Shown here in pieces: positions 45,561 to 54,999 of a DNA stretch of 64,000 nucleotides. The stretch's first letter is position 1. Every line of letters starts with the position of its first letter. The notes beneath the pieces were generated by a model. The model did not search any database, had not been told where the DNA came from, and saw only the letters and a program-made list of their open reading frames with translations. The position numbers and the translations under genes were made by a program. This DNA comes from Paenibacillus sp. DMB5 (lineage in GTDB: Bacteria > Bacillota > Bacilli > Paenibacillales > Paenibacillaceae), in contig NZ_LRAC01000109.1 of the NCBI RefSeq assembly GCF_001517085.1, forward strand, positions 1-64,000, written 5' to 3'.

Positions 45561-46342
45561 TGCGGCAGGCCTCCCTGAGCAAGCTCACCGGCTCCGGCAG
45601 CTGGTATTACTGTACCGGCTATCATCCGGTTTAAATGCGCCAGGGCGGCGCCGATTCCGCCAACCTCGTCCATCAGCCCGAATTTAACGGCATCATACCC
45701 GCCTACCGCGGTACCGATATCACGGTTCAGCTCTCCTGTTTTGAACATGAGATCCTTGAACATCTGTTCACTGATCCGCGAATGGGAGGTGACGAACCGC
45801 ACCATCCGCTCCTGCATCCGTTCCATATATTCAAAGGTCTGCGGCACGCCGATCACAAGCCCGTTCATCCGGATCGGATGAATGGTCATCGTTGCGCTTT
45901 CGGCAATTATGGAGTAGCTGGATGCTACAGCAATCGGCACACCGATGCTGTGTCCGCCTCCGATAACCACCGTAACCGTAGGCTTGGACAGGGAAGCAAT
46001 CATTTCGGCAATGGCCAGCCCGGCCTCTACGTCACCTCCGACAGTGTTCAGAATAATCAGGAGGCCTTTAATATTCTTGTTCTGTTCTGCCGCCACAAGC
46101 TGCGGAATAATATGCTCATATTTAGTCGTTTTATTATGCGGCGGGAGTACAAAATGCCCCTCGATCTGGCCGATGATCGTCATGCAGAAAATATCCGGCT
46201 CTGCGCTCGGCACCGCCGTCTGGCCCAGCTCTTTAAGCATATTTACGGCAGGCGGGACTGCTTCAGGAGCAGCTGTCCTGGTTTCCTCCGGCTGAACCTC
46301 CGCGTTGCTGATGCCCGTATGCAAACCTTGCTTCTTATCCAC
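45557..46342 (-). CDS. tepA: TepA, ClpP-fold serine protease (translocation-enhancing protein)
   Basis: The 261-residue protein has a ClpP/SppA-like domain ([18 protein letters not shown]) with Ser in GGGHSIGVP and His in IHPIRM. B. subtilis TepA is a forespore protease that degrades small acid-soluble proteins and has been linked to protein translocation. The first ~45 residues are a variable tail. The start is GTG with GGGTGAG six bases upstream. Confidence 0.93.
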   Translation of the reverse strand: MDKKQGLHTGISNAEVQPEETRTAAPEAVPPAVNMLKELGQTAVPSAEPDIFCMTIIGQIEGHFVLPPHNKTTKYEHIIPQLVAAEQNKNIKGLLIILNTVGGDVEAGLAIAEMIASLSKPTVTVVIGGGHSIGVPIAVASSYSIIAESATMTIHPIRMNGLVIGVPQTFEYMERMQERMVRFVTSHSRISEQMFKDLMFKTGELNRDIGTAVGGYDAVKFGLMDEVGGIGAALAHLNRMIAGTVIPAAGAGELAQGGLPQ

Positions 46343-46450
46343 TTGCAGCTCACCCTTTCCGCTTGCAGCTCTTATAAAGCTGCAGCCATACTGACTGTGC
46401 TTAGTATGACATTTACGGTGAGCGGCTTATGCAGAAACGGGCATTTCCTT

Positions 46451-47461
46451 TTAGTACTTGTCGACGACAGCCCCAAGCACAGCGCCCCGGATATAACTTT
46501 GTCCCTGCAGGCTGGCCAGGCCGGGAGCTGTACCTGTAACAACTACGCCCAGAATACGGACATCACTTGCTTCCGGTGCGGTTTTATCCTTTTTCAAATT
46601 CTCAATGATCTGCTTATATTCTTCATAGTATATGTCCTTGCGCGACAATCCGCTTTGAACGGAGTCTACAAAGTCTTCAGGTGTTACTTTATCGTAGTCG
46701 GGACGGATTCCGAAGCCGTATACCCCATAACCTGACATTGGCAAAGGGTAGCTTGTTCCTCCGTTTCCGTCTTCGCGGGGTTCAAACTGAAATCCTTTAC
46801 GCTCACCATAGGTATCAACCCAATACCATACAGGTCTTACGCCCGCTGGCAGCATGGCTCGCACCTCTTCAAACGAATAGGACTGATCGAATGACAGCGA
46901 CATTTCCGCAAGCTTCCCGGGCTCCATTTCACTAAGCAGCGACAGGTCATTAAAAATCTTCCCGTTATAATCCACTTCCGGGATATAGTAGAGCATTTCC
47001 CGCTGGCCATTGTAAGGGTTATACTGTCTGCCGTATTCATAACCGGCCTGCTCCAGCTCGGAATTGCTGACTGTCAGAGCTGATGTCCCTCCGTATGCGC
47101 CTGTAGTGAACGGAAACCACCATTCATTATAATTCGTCCATTCTTGATCCCAGGGTATAGGAACACCCTCAATTATTTTGTAGGTGTTCGTTTCCAGCAC
47201 GCCGGATAAAAATCCGCGGGTATCTTTATATCCTGATTCATATTCGTTAGGACTGCTGATCATCCTGTACATCCACTCGCTCGTAAGGGTCTCTGAGGAT
47301 CTGTGATTCACCATCTGGGCAGCACCAAAAAATATAGCGGTTAATGTAACAAGCACTACGGCCAGCGAAATTAAAATGCTGCGCACCGTACTTTTGCGTT
47401 TTGCCTTTTTCAAGACCTGCGACAGCTGCTTGTCCTCTTCTTCATTCCATGGGGCAGTCAA
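46451..47461 (-). CDS. Anti-sigma factor (sigma-regulator N and C domains)
   Basis: The 336-residue protein has an N-terminal cytosolic segment (~25 residues) beginning TAPWNEEEDKQL, one membrane span (~28-50; ILISLAVVLVTLTAIFFGAA) and a large extracellular domain. This matches membrane anti-sigma factors with sigma-regulator N/C domains. TTG start overlaps the sigma gene stop, with GGAGGTGAGG upstream. It should hold the adjacent ECF sigma factor inactive until an envelope signal. Confidence 0.85.
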   Translation of the reverse strand: MTAPWNEEEDKQLSQVLKKAKRKSTVRSILISLAVVLVTLTAIFFGAAQMVNHRSSETLTSEWMYRMISSPNEYESGYKDTRGFLSGVLETNTYKIIEGVPIPWDQEWTNYNEWWFPFTTGAYGGTSALTVSNSELEQAGYEYGRQYNPYNGQREMLYYIPEVDYNGKIFNDLSLLSEMEPGKLAEMSLSFDQSYSFEEVRAMLPAGVRPVWYWVDTYGERKGFQFEPREDGNGGTSYPLPMSGYGVYGFGIRPDYDKVTPEDFVDSVQSGLSRKDIYYEEYKQIIENLKKDKTAPEASDVRILGVVVTGTAPGLASLQGQSYIRGAVLGAVVDKY

Positions 47462-47955
47462 TGTGCCTCACCTCCGTAAAATTGTTGAAACTGTTGTCTT
47501 GCCCGGTATAGAGACGCTTTTACCGTTCCTTCACTGATTCCCAGTAATGCTGCGATTTCCTTATAGGATAAGCCCAGCTCATATTTGAGCAGAATCAGCT
47601 GGCGGTTTGCCGGAATCATCCGGCTTAGCGTCTGCTCAATCCGCTCCTTCTGTTCACGCTGCAACAGCTGCGACTCCGGCTGCTCCTTATCCGGCGCTGC
47701 CTGCTCCTCTGCCTCCATAGTGTACTGAAACCGTTTATGTCTGCGGCACAGATCATAATAGCGGTTTATTGCAACCTTATAGAGCCAGGCGCTGAAATTG
47801 CGCTCTTCAATCCCGCTTATATACTGCAGTGCCTTGCAGACCGTATCCTGTACAATATCCTCCGCATCTTCAGGCGCTGCGCCCAGGCGGATGAGATATC
47901 TGCGGATCTCGGCCATTTTGGATCCCAGCAGCTGCTCCTTAAGCTTAGCCCCCAT
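47458..47955 (-). CDS. ECF-type RNA polymerase sigma factor
   Basis: The 165-residue protein has region 2 (EDAEDIVQDTVCKALQY, FSAWLYKVAINRYYD) and region 4 (LGLSYKEIAALLGISEGTVKASLYRARQQ). The start ATG 47955 follows GGGAGGTG; the longer open frame upstream is not translated. It is coupled to its membrane anti-sigma gene, and a matching ECF-type promoter lies right upstream, so autoregulation is likely. The pair is an insertion relative to the B. subtilis rnjB-tepA order. Confidence 0.9.
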   Translation of the reverse strand: MGAKLKEQLLGSKMAEIRRYLIRLGAAPEDAEDIVQDTVCKALQYISGIEERNFSAWLYKVAINRYYDLCRRHKRFQYTMEAEEQAAPDKEQPESQLLQREQKERIEQTLSRMIPANRQLILLKYELGLSYKEIAALLGISEGTVKASLYRARQQFQQFYGGEAH

Positions 47956-47977
47956 TATGCACCTCCCTGGCAGTATA

Positions 47978-47999
47978 ACGATTAGACGAAGGAAATGTT
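47978..47999 (-). promoter_or_regulatory. Candidate ECF autoregulatory promoter
   Basis: On the minus strand AAC (47997-47999) and CGT (47978-47980, within CGTTAT) are 16 bp apart, the usual ECF layout, about 25 bp upstream of the sigma gene start. Confidence 0.4.
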
Positions 48000-48020
48000 G
48001 TCTCTTGCCGTAAAAATAAC

Positions 48021-48071
48021 AAAAACCCCTCCTCCCCAGGAAACCGTCCAATATTTCCGGGAGAGAAGGGG
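48021..48071 (-). terminator. Terminator after rnjB
   Basis: A long imperfect stem runs from cccct (48026-48030) to agggg (48067-48071) with inner ggaaa/tttcc pairing; five T follow on the minus strand. Confidence 0.8.
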
Positions 48072-48111
48072 CTCTTGCGCCCTGCTTATTTAAATAGAAG
48101 AAGCTATCTTC

Positions 48112-49794
48112 TTAAACTTCCATAATAATCGGCAAAATCATCGGTCTGCGGCGCGTCTGTTCATACAGGAAACGGCCGAGGGAATCTTTGACGCTCGTCT
48201 TGAGGGAAGCCCACTCATTGACCTTCTCGCTCATCAGACGCTGCAGCGTGCTGGATACAATCCGGTTGGCTTCGTCCAGCAGTCCTTCGGACTCACGGAC
48301 ATATACAAAGCCGCGGGAAATGATATCCGGCCCGGAGACAATCGCTCCGTTCTGTTTGCTCAGTGTAACGACGACTACGAGGATACCGTCCTGGGACAGC
48401 AGCTTGCGGTCGCGGAGTACGATGTTACCTACGTCGCCGACACCCAGACCGTCGATCAGCACGTTGCCTGCAGTAACCTTACCGGCTCTGCGGGCTCCCC
48501 CGCCCTGAATCTCAATCACTTCACCAATCTCCGTGATGAAGATGTTACTCGGATCCACGCCGACGGATTCTGCCAGAAGCGCATGTCTGCGCTGCATCCG
48601 GAATTCACCGTGGATTGGAATGAAGTACTTCGGCTTCATCAGGTTAAGCATCAGCTTGAGCTCTTCCTGGCTGCCGTGACCGGATACGTGAACGCCGGAG
48701 TTCGAGCCGCTGTAGATTACATTGGCGCCGAGACGGAACAGTTCATCAATGGTACGGCCGACATACTTCTCGTTGCCCGGAACCGGAGTCGCCGCAATAA
48801 TAACGGTATCTCCCGGCAGGATATCCACCTTACGGTGACTGGAGCGGGCCATGCGGGTAAGTGCCGACATCGGCTCACCCTGGCTGCCTGTGCAGAGCAC
48901 GACAACGCGGTTGGCAGCCATGCGGTTCATTTCCTCCGGCTCAATCAGCATACCGTCCGGTACATGCAGGTATCCAAGCTCGGAAGCAATGGCAACTACG
49001 TTAACCATACTGCGTCCGATAACAGTGATCTTGCGGCCTGTCGATTCTGCAGCATTAACCACCTGCTGAATACGGTGCACGTTAGAGGCAAAAGTCGCTA
49101 CTACTACGCGCTGGTCGGCTTTGCGGAAAATATCCTCAAGCACGATACCGACATTTTTCTCCGAAGGGGTGAAGCCCGGCTTCTCGGCATTGGTACTGTC
49201 AGACATAAGGGCGAGTACACCCTTCTGGCCGATTTCCGCCATCCGGTGCAGGTTCGCATATTGGCCATTGACTGGTGTATGGTCAAATTTGAAGTCACCT
49301 GTATGAACGACGTTACCTTCCGGGGTTTCAATGCATACGCCTACGGAATCCGGAATACTGTGGTTGGTTCTGAAGAAGGTTACCTGCAGGGAAGTTCCCA
49401 GATCGATAACCGAATCTTCGTTAATCAGAATACGCTTCGTTTCGCCAAGCAAATTGGCTTCCTTCAGCTTGTTCTCGACCAGGCCGAGCGTAAGTCTTGT
49501 TCCGTATACCGGAACATTCAGGTTCTTGAGCACATAAGGCAGACCGCCGATGTGATCTTCGTGTCCGTGAGTGAGGACGATCCCTCTAACCTTATCACGG
49601 TTCTCAGTCAGGTATGAGATGTCTGGGATAACAATATCAATACCGAGCATATCCTCTTCCGGGAATTTAAGTCCTGCATCCACGACCACAATGTCGTTAG
49701 CATATTGGACTACATACATGTTCTTACCGATTTCTCCGACTCCGCCCAAAGCGAAAATCATTAGCTTATCGTTGTTGTTATTTTTTTTGGACAA
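48112..49794 (-). CDS. rnjB: Ribonuclease J
   Basis: The 560-residue beta-CASP enzyme has the MBL motif THGHEDHIGG, HTGDFKFD, STNAEKPG, the beta-CASP segment ATFASNVHR and a C-terminal domain. RNase J acts as a 5'-3' exonuclease and endonuclease in RNA maturation and decay. Its position next to dapA identifies it with rnjB (ymfA) of B. subtilis. TTG start with GGAGGG about ten bases upstream. Confidence 0.95.
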   Translation of the reverse strand: MSKKNNNNDKLMIFALGGVGEIGKNMYVVQYANDIVVVDAGLKFPEEDMLGIDIVIPDISYLTENRDKVRGIVLTHGHEDHIGGLPYVLKNLNVPVYGTRLTLGLVENKLKEANLLGETKRILINEDSVIDLGTSLQVTFFRTNHSIPDSVGVCIETPEGNVVHTGDFKFDHTPVNGQYANLHRMAEIGQKGVLALMSDSTNAEKPGFTPSEKNVGIVLEDIFRKADQRVVVATFASNVHRIQQVVNAAESTGRKITVIGRSMVNVVAIASELGYLHVPDGMLIEPEEMNRMAANRVVVLCTGSQGEPMSALTRMARSSHRKVDILPGDTVIIAATPVPGNEKYVGRTIDELFRLGANVIYSGSNSGVHVSGHGSQEELKLMLNLMKPKYFIPIHGEFRMQRRHALLAESVGVDPSNIFITEIGEVIEIQGGGARRAGKVTAGNVLIDGLGVGDVGNIVLRDRKLLSQDGILVVVVTLSKQNGAIVSGPDIISRGFVYVRESEGLLDEANRIVSSTLQRLMSEKVNEWASLKTSVKDSLGRFLYEQTRRRPMILPIIMEV

Positions 49795-50277
49795 ATGAAT
49801 CTAACCCTCCTATGATGTTGGACGTCACCCTTTTATTGGCAAATCATTAAGCTTCATATTTCAGCGGCGCTGAACACATTGTTCAAATTGCCGATAGCTT
49901 CCATAAAAAACAGGGATATCGCTTCAAGTCTGATCATATCTGCTGTGCAATGCGAAAAATCCCGAAACCGAGAAGTGAGTAGCTTCTTGAACTGGATAAT
50001 ATCCGTCAAAGGCCAATGCTGCGCCCCTCGCGCAAAAAACCGACAGCAATAGCACAGACTTATAGAAGGACCTACCCTGTCTCACAATGTAAAAAAACAT
50101 TGACGGAAGATTACCGCATATTTAATTAACCGCACCCAGTCACTTAAGAACATTATACATGATTTTTTTGGCAAAAGACAAGTCATCCGCTATGTAAGCT
50201 TATTCTTTCCTTAGAATTCAGGCATTATTTGCGGTAAAGGTGCATAAACCAGCCCAAATAAAATGCGGATTTTCATC
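49795..50277 (-). other. Long leader of rnjB with promoter
   Basis: The gap has no gene. A good sigma-A promoter (TTGTCT 50176-50181, TATAAT 50152-50157, 18 bp apart) would give a leader of about 350 nt. It contains caatgt/acattg (about 50080-50098) and other short hairpins, but no T-box, lysine or other riboswitch pattern that I recognise. Confidence 0.55.
50152..50181 (-). promoter_or_regulatory. Sigma-A promoter upstream of rnjB
   Basis: TTGTCT and TATAAT separated by 18 bp on the minus strand; the -10 box is perfect. Confidence 0.65.
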
Positions 50278-50311
50278 AAAAAAACCGGCTCCCATTAAAG
50301 GGATACCGGTT
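50278..50311 (-). terminator. Terminator after dapA
   Basis: aaccgg (50283-50288) pairs with ccggtt (50306-50311), with an inner ccc/ggg, and the minus strand continues into seven T. Confidence 0.85.
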
Positions 50312-50343
50312 TAAGTTAGTAAAGATTCTGTATCGGATCAAGG

Positions 50344-51219
50344 CTAATTCAGCAGCGCTTTGATAAAAGCGGCCTCAGCTTCATTCGGGCCGACCAGCGG
50401 GAGCCGGACAGAACCGACGTCCATTCCGCGCAGCGACAGCGCATACTTGACTGCGGCCGGATTCGGCAGCGGCTGCGGACATTCAAAGAGACCCTTGAAC
50501 ACAGGGAACAGCTGACGGTGCAGGTCTCCTGCCCGCTTCACATTTCCGGCCAGGTATGCCTGAATCATCTCTGACATCTGGGAGCCGATAATATGTCCCG
50601 CCACACTGATAATTCCGTGCCCGCCGACCGCCAGGGTAGCCAGACCTGCAGAATCATCGCCTGTGTAGACATGAAAATCTTCAGGGCATGCCGTAGCAAT
50701 CAATGTAATCTGGTCCACGGAGGCACATTCCTTGGTGGCGACAATGTTCGGAATCTCCGCAAGCCGCAGTGTCGTTGCCGCACTCATGCTCACACCTGTT
50801 CGTCCGGGAACATTGTACAGGATACATGGCAAAGAGGTGCTGCCGGCAATCGCCGAGAAATGCTGATACAGCCCTTCCTGGTTCGGTTTGTTGTAGTAAG
50901 GAACGACCAGCAGAACACCGTCTACGCCGATCTTTTCTGCTTCCTTCGTTAGATGTATGGAATGTCTGGTGCTGTTGGTGCCGGTTCCGGCGATAATTTT
51001 ACAGCGTCCGTCTGCTTTATTCAGGACAAAGGAAAACAGCTTCAGCTTCTCCTCATCGGTCAAGGTAGGCGATTCCCCCGTCGTCCCGCAGACAACCAGC
51101 GCTTCGGATTTCTGTTCTTCGATCAAATAATCGACCAACCGGGAAGTTCCTTCCCAGTTGATTTCTCCATCCCCGTCAAAGGGGGTTACCATCGCAGTGA
51201 TCAGTCTACCGAAATCCAC
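50344..51219 (-). CDS. dapA: 4-hydroxy-tetrahydrodipicolinate synthase
   Basis: The 291-residue TIM-barrel enzyme keeps TTGES (46-50), Tyr135 (LYNVPGR) and Lys163 (ATKECA). It condenses pyruvate and aspartate semialdehyde for lysine, peptidoglycan diaminopimelate and, through DpaAB, spore dipicolinate. GTG at 51219 follows AAGGAGGA; the open frame upstream is spurious. It is the last gene of dpaA-dpaB-dapG-dapA. Confidence 0.97.
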   Translation of the reverse strand: MDFGRLITAMVTPFDGDGEINWEGTSRLVDYLIEEQKSEALVVCGTTGESPTLTDEEKLKLFSFVLNKADGRCKIIAGTGTNSTRHSIHLTKEAEKIGVDGVLLVVPYYNKPNQEGLYQHFSAIAGSTSLPCILYNVPGRTGVSMSAATTLRLAEIPNIVATKECASVDQITLIATACPEDFHVYTGDDSAGLATLAVGGHGIISVAGHIIGSQMSEMIQAYLAGNVKRAGDLHRQLFPVFKGLFECPQPLPNPAAVKYALSLRGMDVGSVRLPLVGPNEAEAAFIKALLN

Positions 51220-51235
51220 TTTGAATTCCTCCTTG

Positions 51236-52456
51236 TCAGCGGTGCAATTCAAATTTGGCATGCAGCGCACGCAGCGACTGCACCATATCTTCCTTTTTCA
51301 CAAGAACCCAGATGGTAGTATTCGAATCCGCCGACTGCAGGATCTGAATATTCTGCGAGCTGAGCGCCTCAACGATCCGGGCCATAATCCCCGGTACACC
51401 GTTAATTCCTCCCCCGATTACCGAGACCTTGGCGCAGCCGGATAAGCTTTTGGGACGGAGCCCCAGCTCCTGCAGCGCAGCGATAGCCCGCTCGGATTTG
51501 TCGTCATTGACGGTATACAGCGCCTCTGTAGGCGTTACGTTAATGAAGTCAACGCTGATGCCGTTGTCGGCCATGCTCTTAAAAATCTGGAGCTGTACGC
51601 CTGTGCCGTTGCCGTCAGGGCATTCCACAGAAATCTGTGTAATGTTGCTTACATAGGCTATCCCGGTTACAAACCGGTCTACAATGCCGTTGGATACATC
51701 ATTAAACCCTTCAGGATGGGTAACCAGCGTACCTTCTGATTCGGAAAAGGTAGAGCGTACACGTACCGGAATATTGGCCTGCATGGCAATTTCCACGGCA
51801 CGCGGGTGAATAACCTTAGCCCCCTGGTAGGCCATGTTGCAGATTTCGGTATAGCTGACATAGGTCAGAGGCTTGGCATCCTCAACAATCCGCGGATCAG
51901 CAGTCAGAATTCCGTCCACATCGGTATAAATATCGACCATATCTGCACGGAGGGCGGCTCCGAGCGCAGTTGCCGAAGTATCACTTCCGCCTCTGCCAAG
52001 GGTCGTGAAATCCCCGGCTTCGGTCTGACCCTGGAACCCGGTTACTATTACTACTTTATGCTCGCGCAGTTCGCGTAGAATCCGTTCGGTGCGGACATCG
52101 AGAATTCTTGCATTTCCGTAATTACTGTCAGTCAAAAAGCCCGCCTGTGCCCCCGTCAGCACAGTGGCACGGATGCCCTGCTCCTCCAGCAGCCCGCACA
52201 GCGTAGTTGCCGAGATAATCTCTCCGCAGCACATCAGCAGATCCTTCTCGCGGTCAGGCAGCGCGTTGCCGTTCTGTACCGCCCAGTCCAGCAGGGTGTC
52301 GGTAGCATAAGGCTCGCCTTTGCGGCCCATTGCAGAAACAACGACTACAAGATTGAATCCGCTTGCCAGCTCCCGTTTGACATGGCTGATGACATGCTCT
52401 CTTGCTGCCGGTGTCGAAAGTGAAGTACCTCCGAATTTTTGCACTAAAATACCCAT
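51236..52456 (-). CDS. dapG: Aspartokinase I (DapG type)
   Basis: The 406-residue enzyme starts MGILVQKFGGTSL and has a kinase domain (TTLGRGGSDTSATALGAAL) followed by two ACT domains (~265-400). It phosphorylates aspartate at the head of the diaminopimelate pathway. In B. subtilis the gene follows asd; here asd is missing and dpaB lies immediately upstream, separated by a hairpin. ATGGAGGAATTATACG upstream gives a strong ribosome-binding site. Confidence 0.96.
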   Translation of the reverse strand: MGILVQKFGGTSLSTPAAREHVISHVKRELASGFNLVVVVSAMGRKGEPYATDTLLDWAVQNGNALPDREKDLLMCCGEIISATTLCGLLEEQGIRATVLTGAQAGFLTDSNYGNARILDVRTERILRELREHKVVIVTGFQGQTEAGDFTTLGRGGSDTSATALGAALRADMVDIYTDVDGILTADPRIVEDAKPLTYVSYTEICNMAYQGAKVIHPRAVEIAMQANIPVRVRSTFSESEGTLVTHPEGFNDVSNGIVDRFVTGIAYVSNITQISVECPDGNGTGVQLQIFKSMADNGISVDFINVTPTEALYTVNDDKSERAIAALQELGLRPKSLSGCAKVSVIGGGINGVPGIMARIVEALSSQNIQILQSADSNTTIWVLVKKEDMVQSLRALHAKFELHR

Positions 52457-52552
52457 CGTATAATTCCTCCATTACTTCTCTAAACAAGCTAAAAAAGTGC
52501 TGAACCGCCCCCAGCATGAGGACGGCGCAAGTAAGGCTTATAAATCAATTCA

Positions 52553-52571
52553 GGTCTGCTCCATGCAGACC
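52553..52571. promoter_or_regulatory. Hairpin between dpaB and dapG
   Basis: ggtctgc/gcagacc (52553-52559 with 52565-52571) is a perfect 7-bp stem without a T-tract. A second GC-rich stem with a T-run lies further toward dapG (about 52490-52525). These may uncouple sporulation-specific dpaAB from vegetative dapG. Confidence 0.45.
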
Positions 52572-52577
52572 TTCATG

Positions 52578-53174
52578 CTATGCTGAATGAAACCGTTCGA
52601 TAATCATCGGCTGCAGCTGTTTGCCCTGCAGAGCGGCGTAGCAGGCTTCAGGAATGAGCTCCATGCGTGCTACAAGCGAATTGGGCTTGCCCTCAGGGTT
52701 ATCCTGGCCGAACGGCACAAAATAAATATGTTTGGCTACCAGAAGCTTCGCAATATTCGCCGCGTTCAGACCCAGGCCGTCATTAGTCGAAATGGCCAGC
52801 ACAAGCGGACGGCCGTTGCGCATCTGCGATTTGGCAGCCATCAGGACAGGGCTGTCAGTCATGGCGTTAGCCAGCTTGCTCGTCGTATTGCCTGTGCAGG
52901 GAGCTATTGTCAGCACATCGAGCAGCTTGGATGGACCCAGCGGTTCCGCATCAACAATTGTAGAAATGATATCATTCCCCGTTATATCTTTCAACTGTTT
53001 TAGCCAATTTTCCGATGTGCCGAACCGGGTGTCCGTATTCAGCACGGATGCGGAAACAATCGGCACCACTTTCGCTCCCCCGTCCATAAACCGCTGAATC
53101 TGCGGCATCACCTCCGCAAAGGTGCAGTGTGAGCCGGTAATCGCATAACCTACTGTTTTTCCGTGCCAATCCAT
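52578..53174 (-). CDS. dpaB: Dipicolinate synthase subunit B
   Basis: The 198-residue flavoprotein-fold subunit (GKTVGYAITGSHCTFAEVM, CTGNTTSKLANAMTDSPVLM) pairs with DpaA to make dipicolinic acid in the mother cell. Its ATG directly follows the dpaA stop and is preceded by GGGGGA. It is expected to be made late in sporulation. Confidence 0.96.
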   Translation of the reverse strand: MDWHGKTVGYAITGSHCTFAEVMPQIQRFMDGGAKVVPIVSASVLNTDTRFGTSENWLKQLKDITGNDIISTIVDAEPLGPSKLLDVLTIAPCTGNTTSKLANAMTDSPVLMAAKSQMRNGRPLVLAISTNDGLGLNAANIAKLLVAKHIYFVPFGQDNPEGKPNSLVARMELIPEACYAALQGKQLQPMIIERFHSA

Positions 53175-54071
53175 TTATTGGTCCCCCTTCGTTAGAATCT
53201 CCTCCGAGATCGACTGTACCAGCGCATTGCCCATAATCATCCCGGCGCTTTTCGGGGCGACAATCCCGGGCAGCCCGGGTGCCAGCATCGCCTTGATGCC
53301 GCGCTTCTCCGCATACCGGAAGTCGCATCCGCCCGGCGCCGAAGCCAGGTCAATAATGACGCTACTCTTGGGAACACGGGAAAGAATCTGTGCTGTAATA
53401 ATCATGCTTGGTATCGTATTAAAAATCAGATCAGTATCGCCAACCTGCTGCAGCAGCTCCCCGGTCATAAACGGCTTCCAGCCCATCTCCTCCGCCCGGG
53501 CATAATGATCCTGCTTCCTTACACCCACCTTGACTGTGGAGCCGAGCCCCTGAAGTGCCCTTGCCATAGTAAAACCGGTGCGTCCCATCCCAAGCACCAT
53601 GGAAGTGGAGCCGTGAATGGTAAAATCGGTATTCTGAATGGCCATGACCAGCGCACCTTCCGCTGTCGGAATCGAGTTATAGATCGCCACATCATCCCGG
53701 TTCAACAGCTCTATGAGCTTAAGCTTATGTCTTGTGCACAGGCTTCGCAGATAGCTTTTGGCTATTCCGGTGTATACTGTACATCCTTCCGGCAGGGCAG
53801 CAGCATGCTCCTCCAGCAGCTGCAGACGGCCGGATGAAAACAGCGCGTTGATATTCCCTTCCTCGTCACAGCCCACCGTAGGCAGCACCAGCACATCCGC
53901 ATTGCCGAGCAGCTCAGGCGACAGCTGTTCCAGGTTCACCCCCGGGCTAGGGGCCTCCCATTTCTCAAATCCGGCGGCGCTGACCGCCGCATCCATTTCC
54001 ACACACTTTCGAATGACTTCAAGCTGTCTCGCGTCCCCGCCCAGGAACACGATCCTGATGCCAGTAAGCAT
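53175..54071 (-). CDS. dpaA: Dipicolinate synthase subunit A
   Basis: The protein has a Rossmann fold (MVLGMGRTGFTMARAL, ~residue 160) as in dehydrogenases and a conserved end (PGLPGIVAPKSAGMI). With DpaB it converts dihydrodipicolinate to dipicolinate. ATG at 54071 with GGAG ten bases upstream is preferred; the frame opens nine codons earlier without a site. A sigma-K-like promoter lies upstream. Confidence 0.96.
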   Translation of the reverse strand: MLTGIRIVFLGGDARQLEVIRKCVEMDAAVSAAGFEKWEAPSPGVNLEQLSPELLGNADVLVLPTVGCDEEGNINALFSSGRLQLLEEHAAALPEGCTVYTGIAKSYLRSLCTRHKLKLIELLNRDDVAIYNSIPTAEGALVMAIQNTDFTIHGSTSMVLGMGRTGFTMARALQGLGSTVKVGVRKQDHYARAEEMGWKPFMTGELLQQVGDTDLIFNTIPSMIITAQILSRVPKSSVIIDLASAPGGCDFRYAEKRGIKAMLAPGLPGIVAPKSAGMIMGNALVQSISEEILTKGDQ

Positions 54072-54112
54072 AGGGATGACGCTCCTTTCCACATACACTA
54101 TCGACTATAAAG

Positions 54113-54140
54113 CATCTTATGCCGGGGCACGCGGATGGGT
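54113..54140 (-). promoter_or_regulatory. Candidate sigma-K promoter of dpaA
   Basis: On the minus strand ACC (54138-54140) and CATAAGATG (54113-54121) are 16 bp apart, close to the sigma-K pattern (AC ... CATAnnnTA) with one mismatch in the last pair. dpaAB is sigma-K-controlled in B. subtilis. Confidence 0.5.
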
Positions 54141-54182
54141 GAAAAGCGGAGAATAATTCCTGGGCGCACCACATAAATCACA

Positions 54183-54916
54183 GAACGCTTTTAAATCCGG
54201 AACAGATGCAGCAGGATCTGGACTTTTCGATCGGGAAAGTCCATCCTTCTCTGATTAACGGCTGGAGCAGCGGACAGAAGCAGGTCATAGAATCTGCCTA
54301 CAGCAAAATCGGGAAGCCGCAAAGCGACGCAGATTTTTATTTCACCGCAAACGAGATTGTCTCGTTGATGCATGACGGGCATACGGTTTTATACTGGGAG
54401 CTGGAGAACCTAAAGTTCCTTGATCTTTCATTGTTTTGGGCGCGTGACGGACTGGTGGTTAATAATAACCGGGGCAATGTGCGTGGTGCAGATCAGGATG
54501 ATGGAGTAGTGCAGTCGCTAAGGCAGCTAATCGAGAACGACATGAAGACAGACTTTCCATACAAGGGCAAGCCCTATCTGCTGACCTCTCCCCAAACCTT
54601 CAGCTCCGCCAACATGTTCGCTGTCATAGTCCAGGATAACGGCCTCGGCCAAATTATCGGTGAAGCAACAGGCAACCAGCCGTCATCCTACGGCGATATC
54701 CTTACCTTCCAGCTTCCTGCCTCGGGCATCCATTTCCAGGTTTCGTTCAAATAATTCACCCGTTCCTTACCGGAACGTGATCCTGCAGATTCCCTGCAGC
54801 CGGATATTGAAGCCTACACTACAGCCAAAGATATTATCGGACGGCGGGATGCGCAGCTGGAGAAGCTGCGGGAGGTTGTGCGTGCAGATCTGAAAATGAA
54901 TAGTAGTGGCAAATAA
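54183..54916 (+). pseudogene. S41-family (C-terminal processing-like) peptidase remnant
   Basis: The readable frame holds an N-terminal part (VHPSLINGWSSGQK, MHDGHTVLYWELE) and the catalytic-core end (PYLLTSPQTFSSANMFAVIV, GEATGNQPSSYGD), where the Ser of FSSANMF is the usual nucleophile site. The region between is far too short for an S41 peptidase, the 5' end has no clear start, and a TAA at 54752-54754 interrupts the frame, which continues in phase (SLPERDPADSLQPDIEAY) to 54916. This is a decayed gene with an internal deletion, inserted between dut and dpaA. Confidence 0.8.
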
Positions 54917-54927
54917 AGACCCTTCAA

Positions 54928-54978
54928 AAAGAAAAAAGCTTGCAGATAGCGCCCCTAAAGGGCGGTTTATCTGCAAGC
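54928..54978 (-). terminator. Terminator after dut
   Basis: An 11-bp perfect stem (54938-54948 with 54968-54978), inner gcccct/agggc pairing, then six T and further T on the minus strand. It resembles the stem-loop repeats at 35051 and 35153 in its inner part. Confidence 0.88.
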
Positions 54979-54999
54979 TCTTAAATGTGCAATAAATCC

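Noticed and set aside
49795..50277. Riboswitch or T-box in the long rnjB leader
   Set aside because: I found no T-box, lysine or other known riboswitch sequence; only short hairpins are visible.
52457..52577. Lysine riboswitch before dapG
   Set aside because: The gap is only about 120 bp, too short for an L-box, and the conserved pattern is absent.
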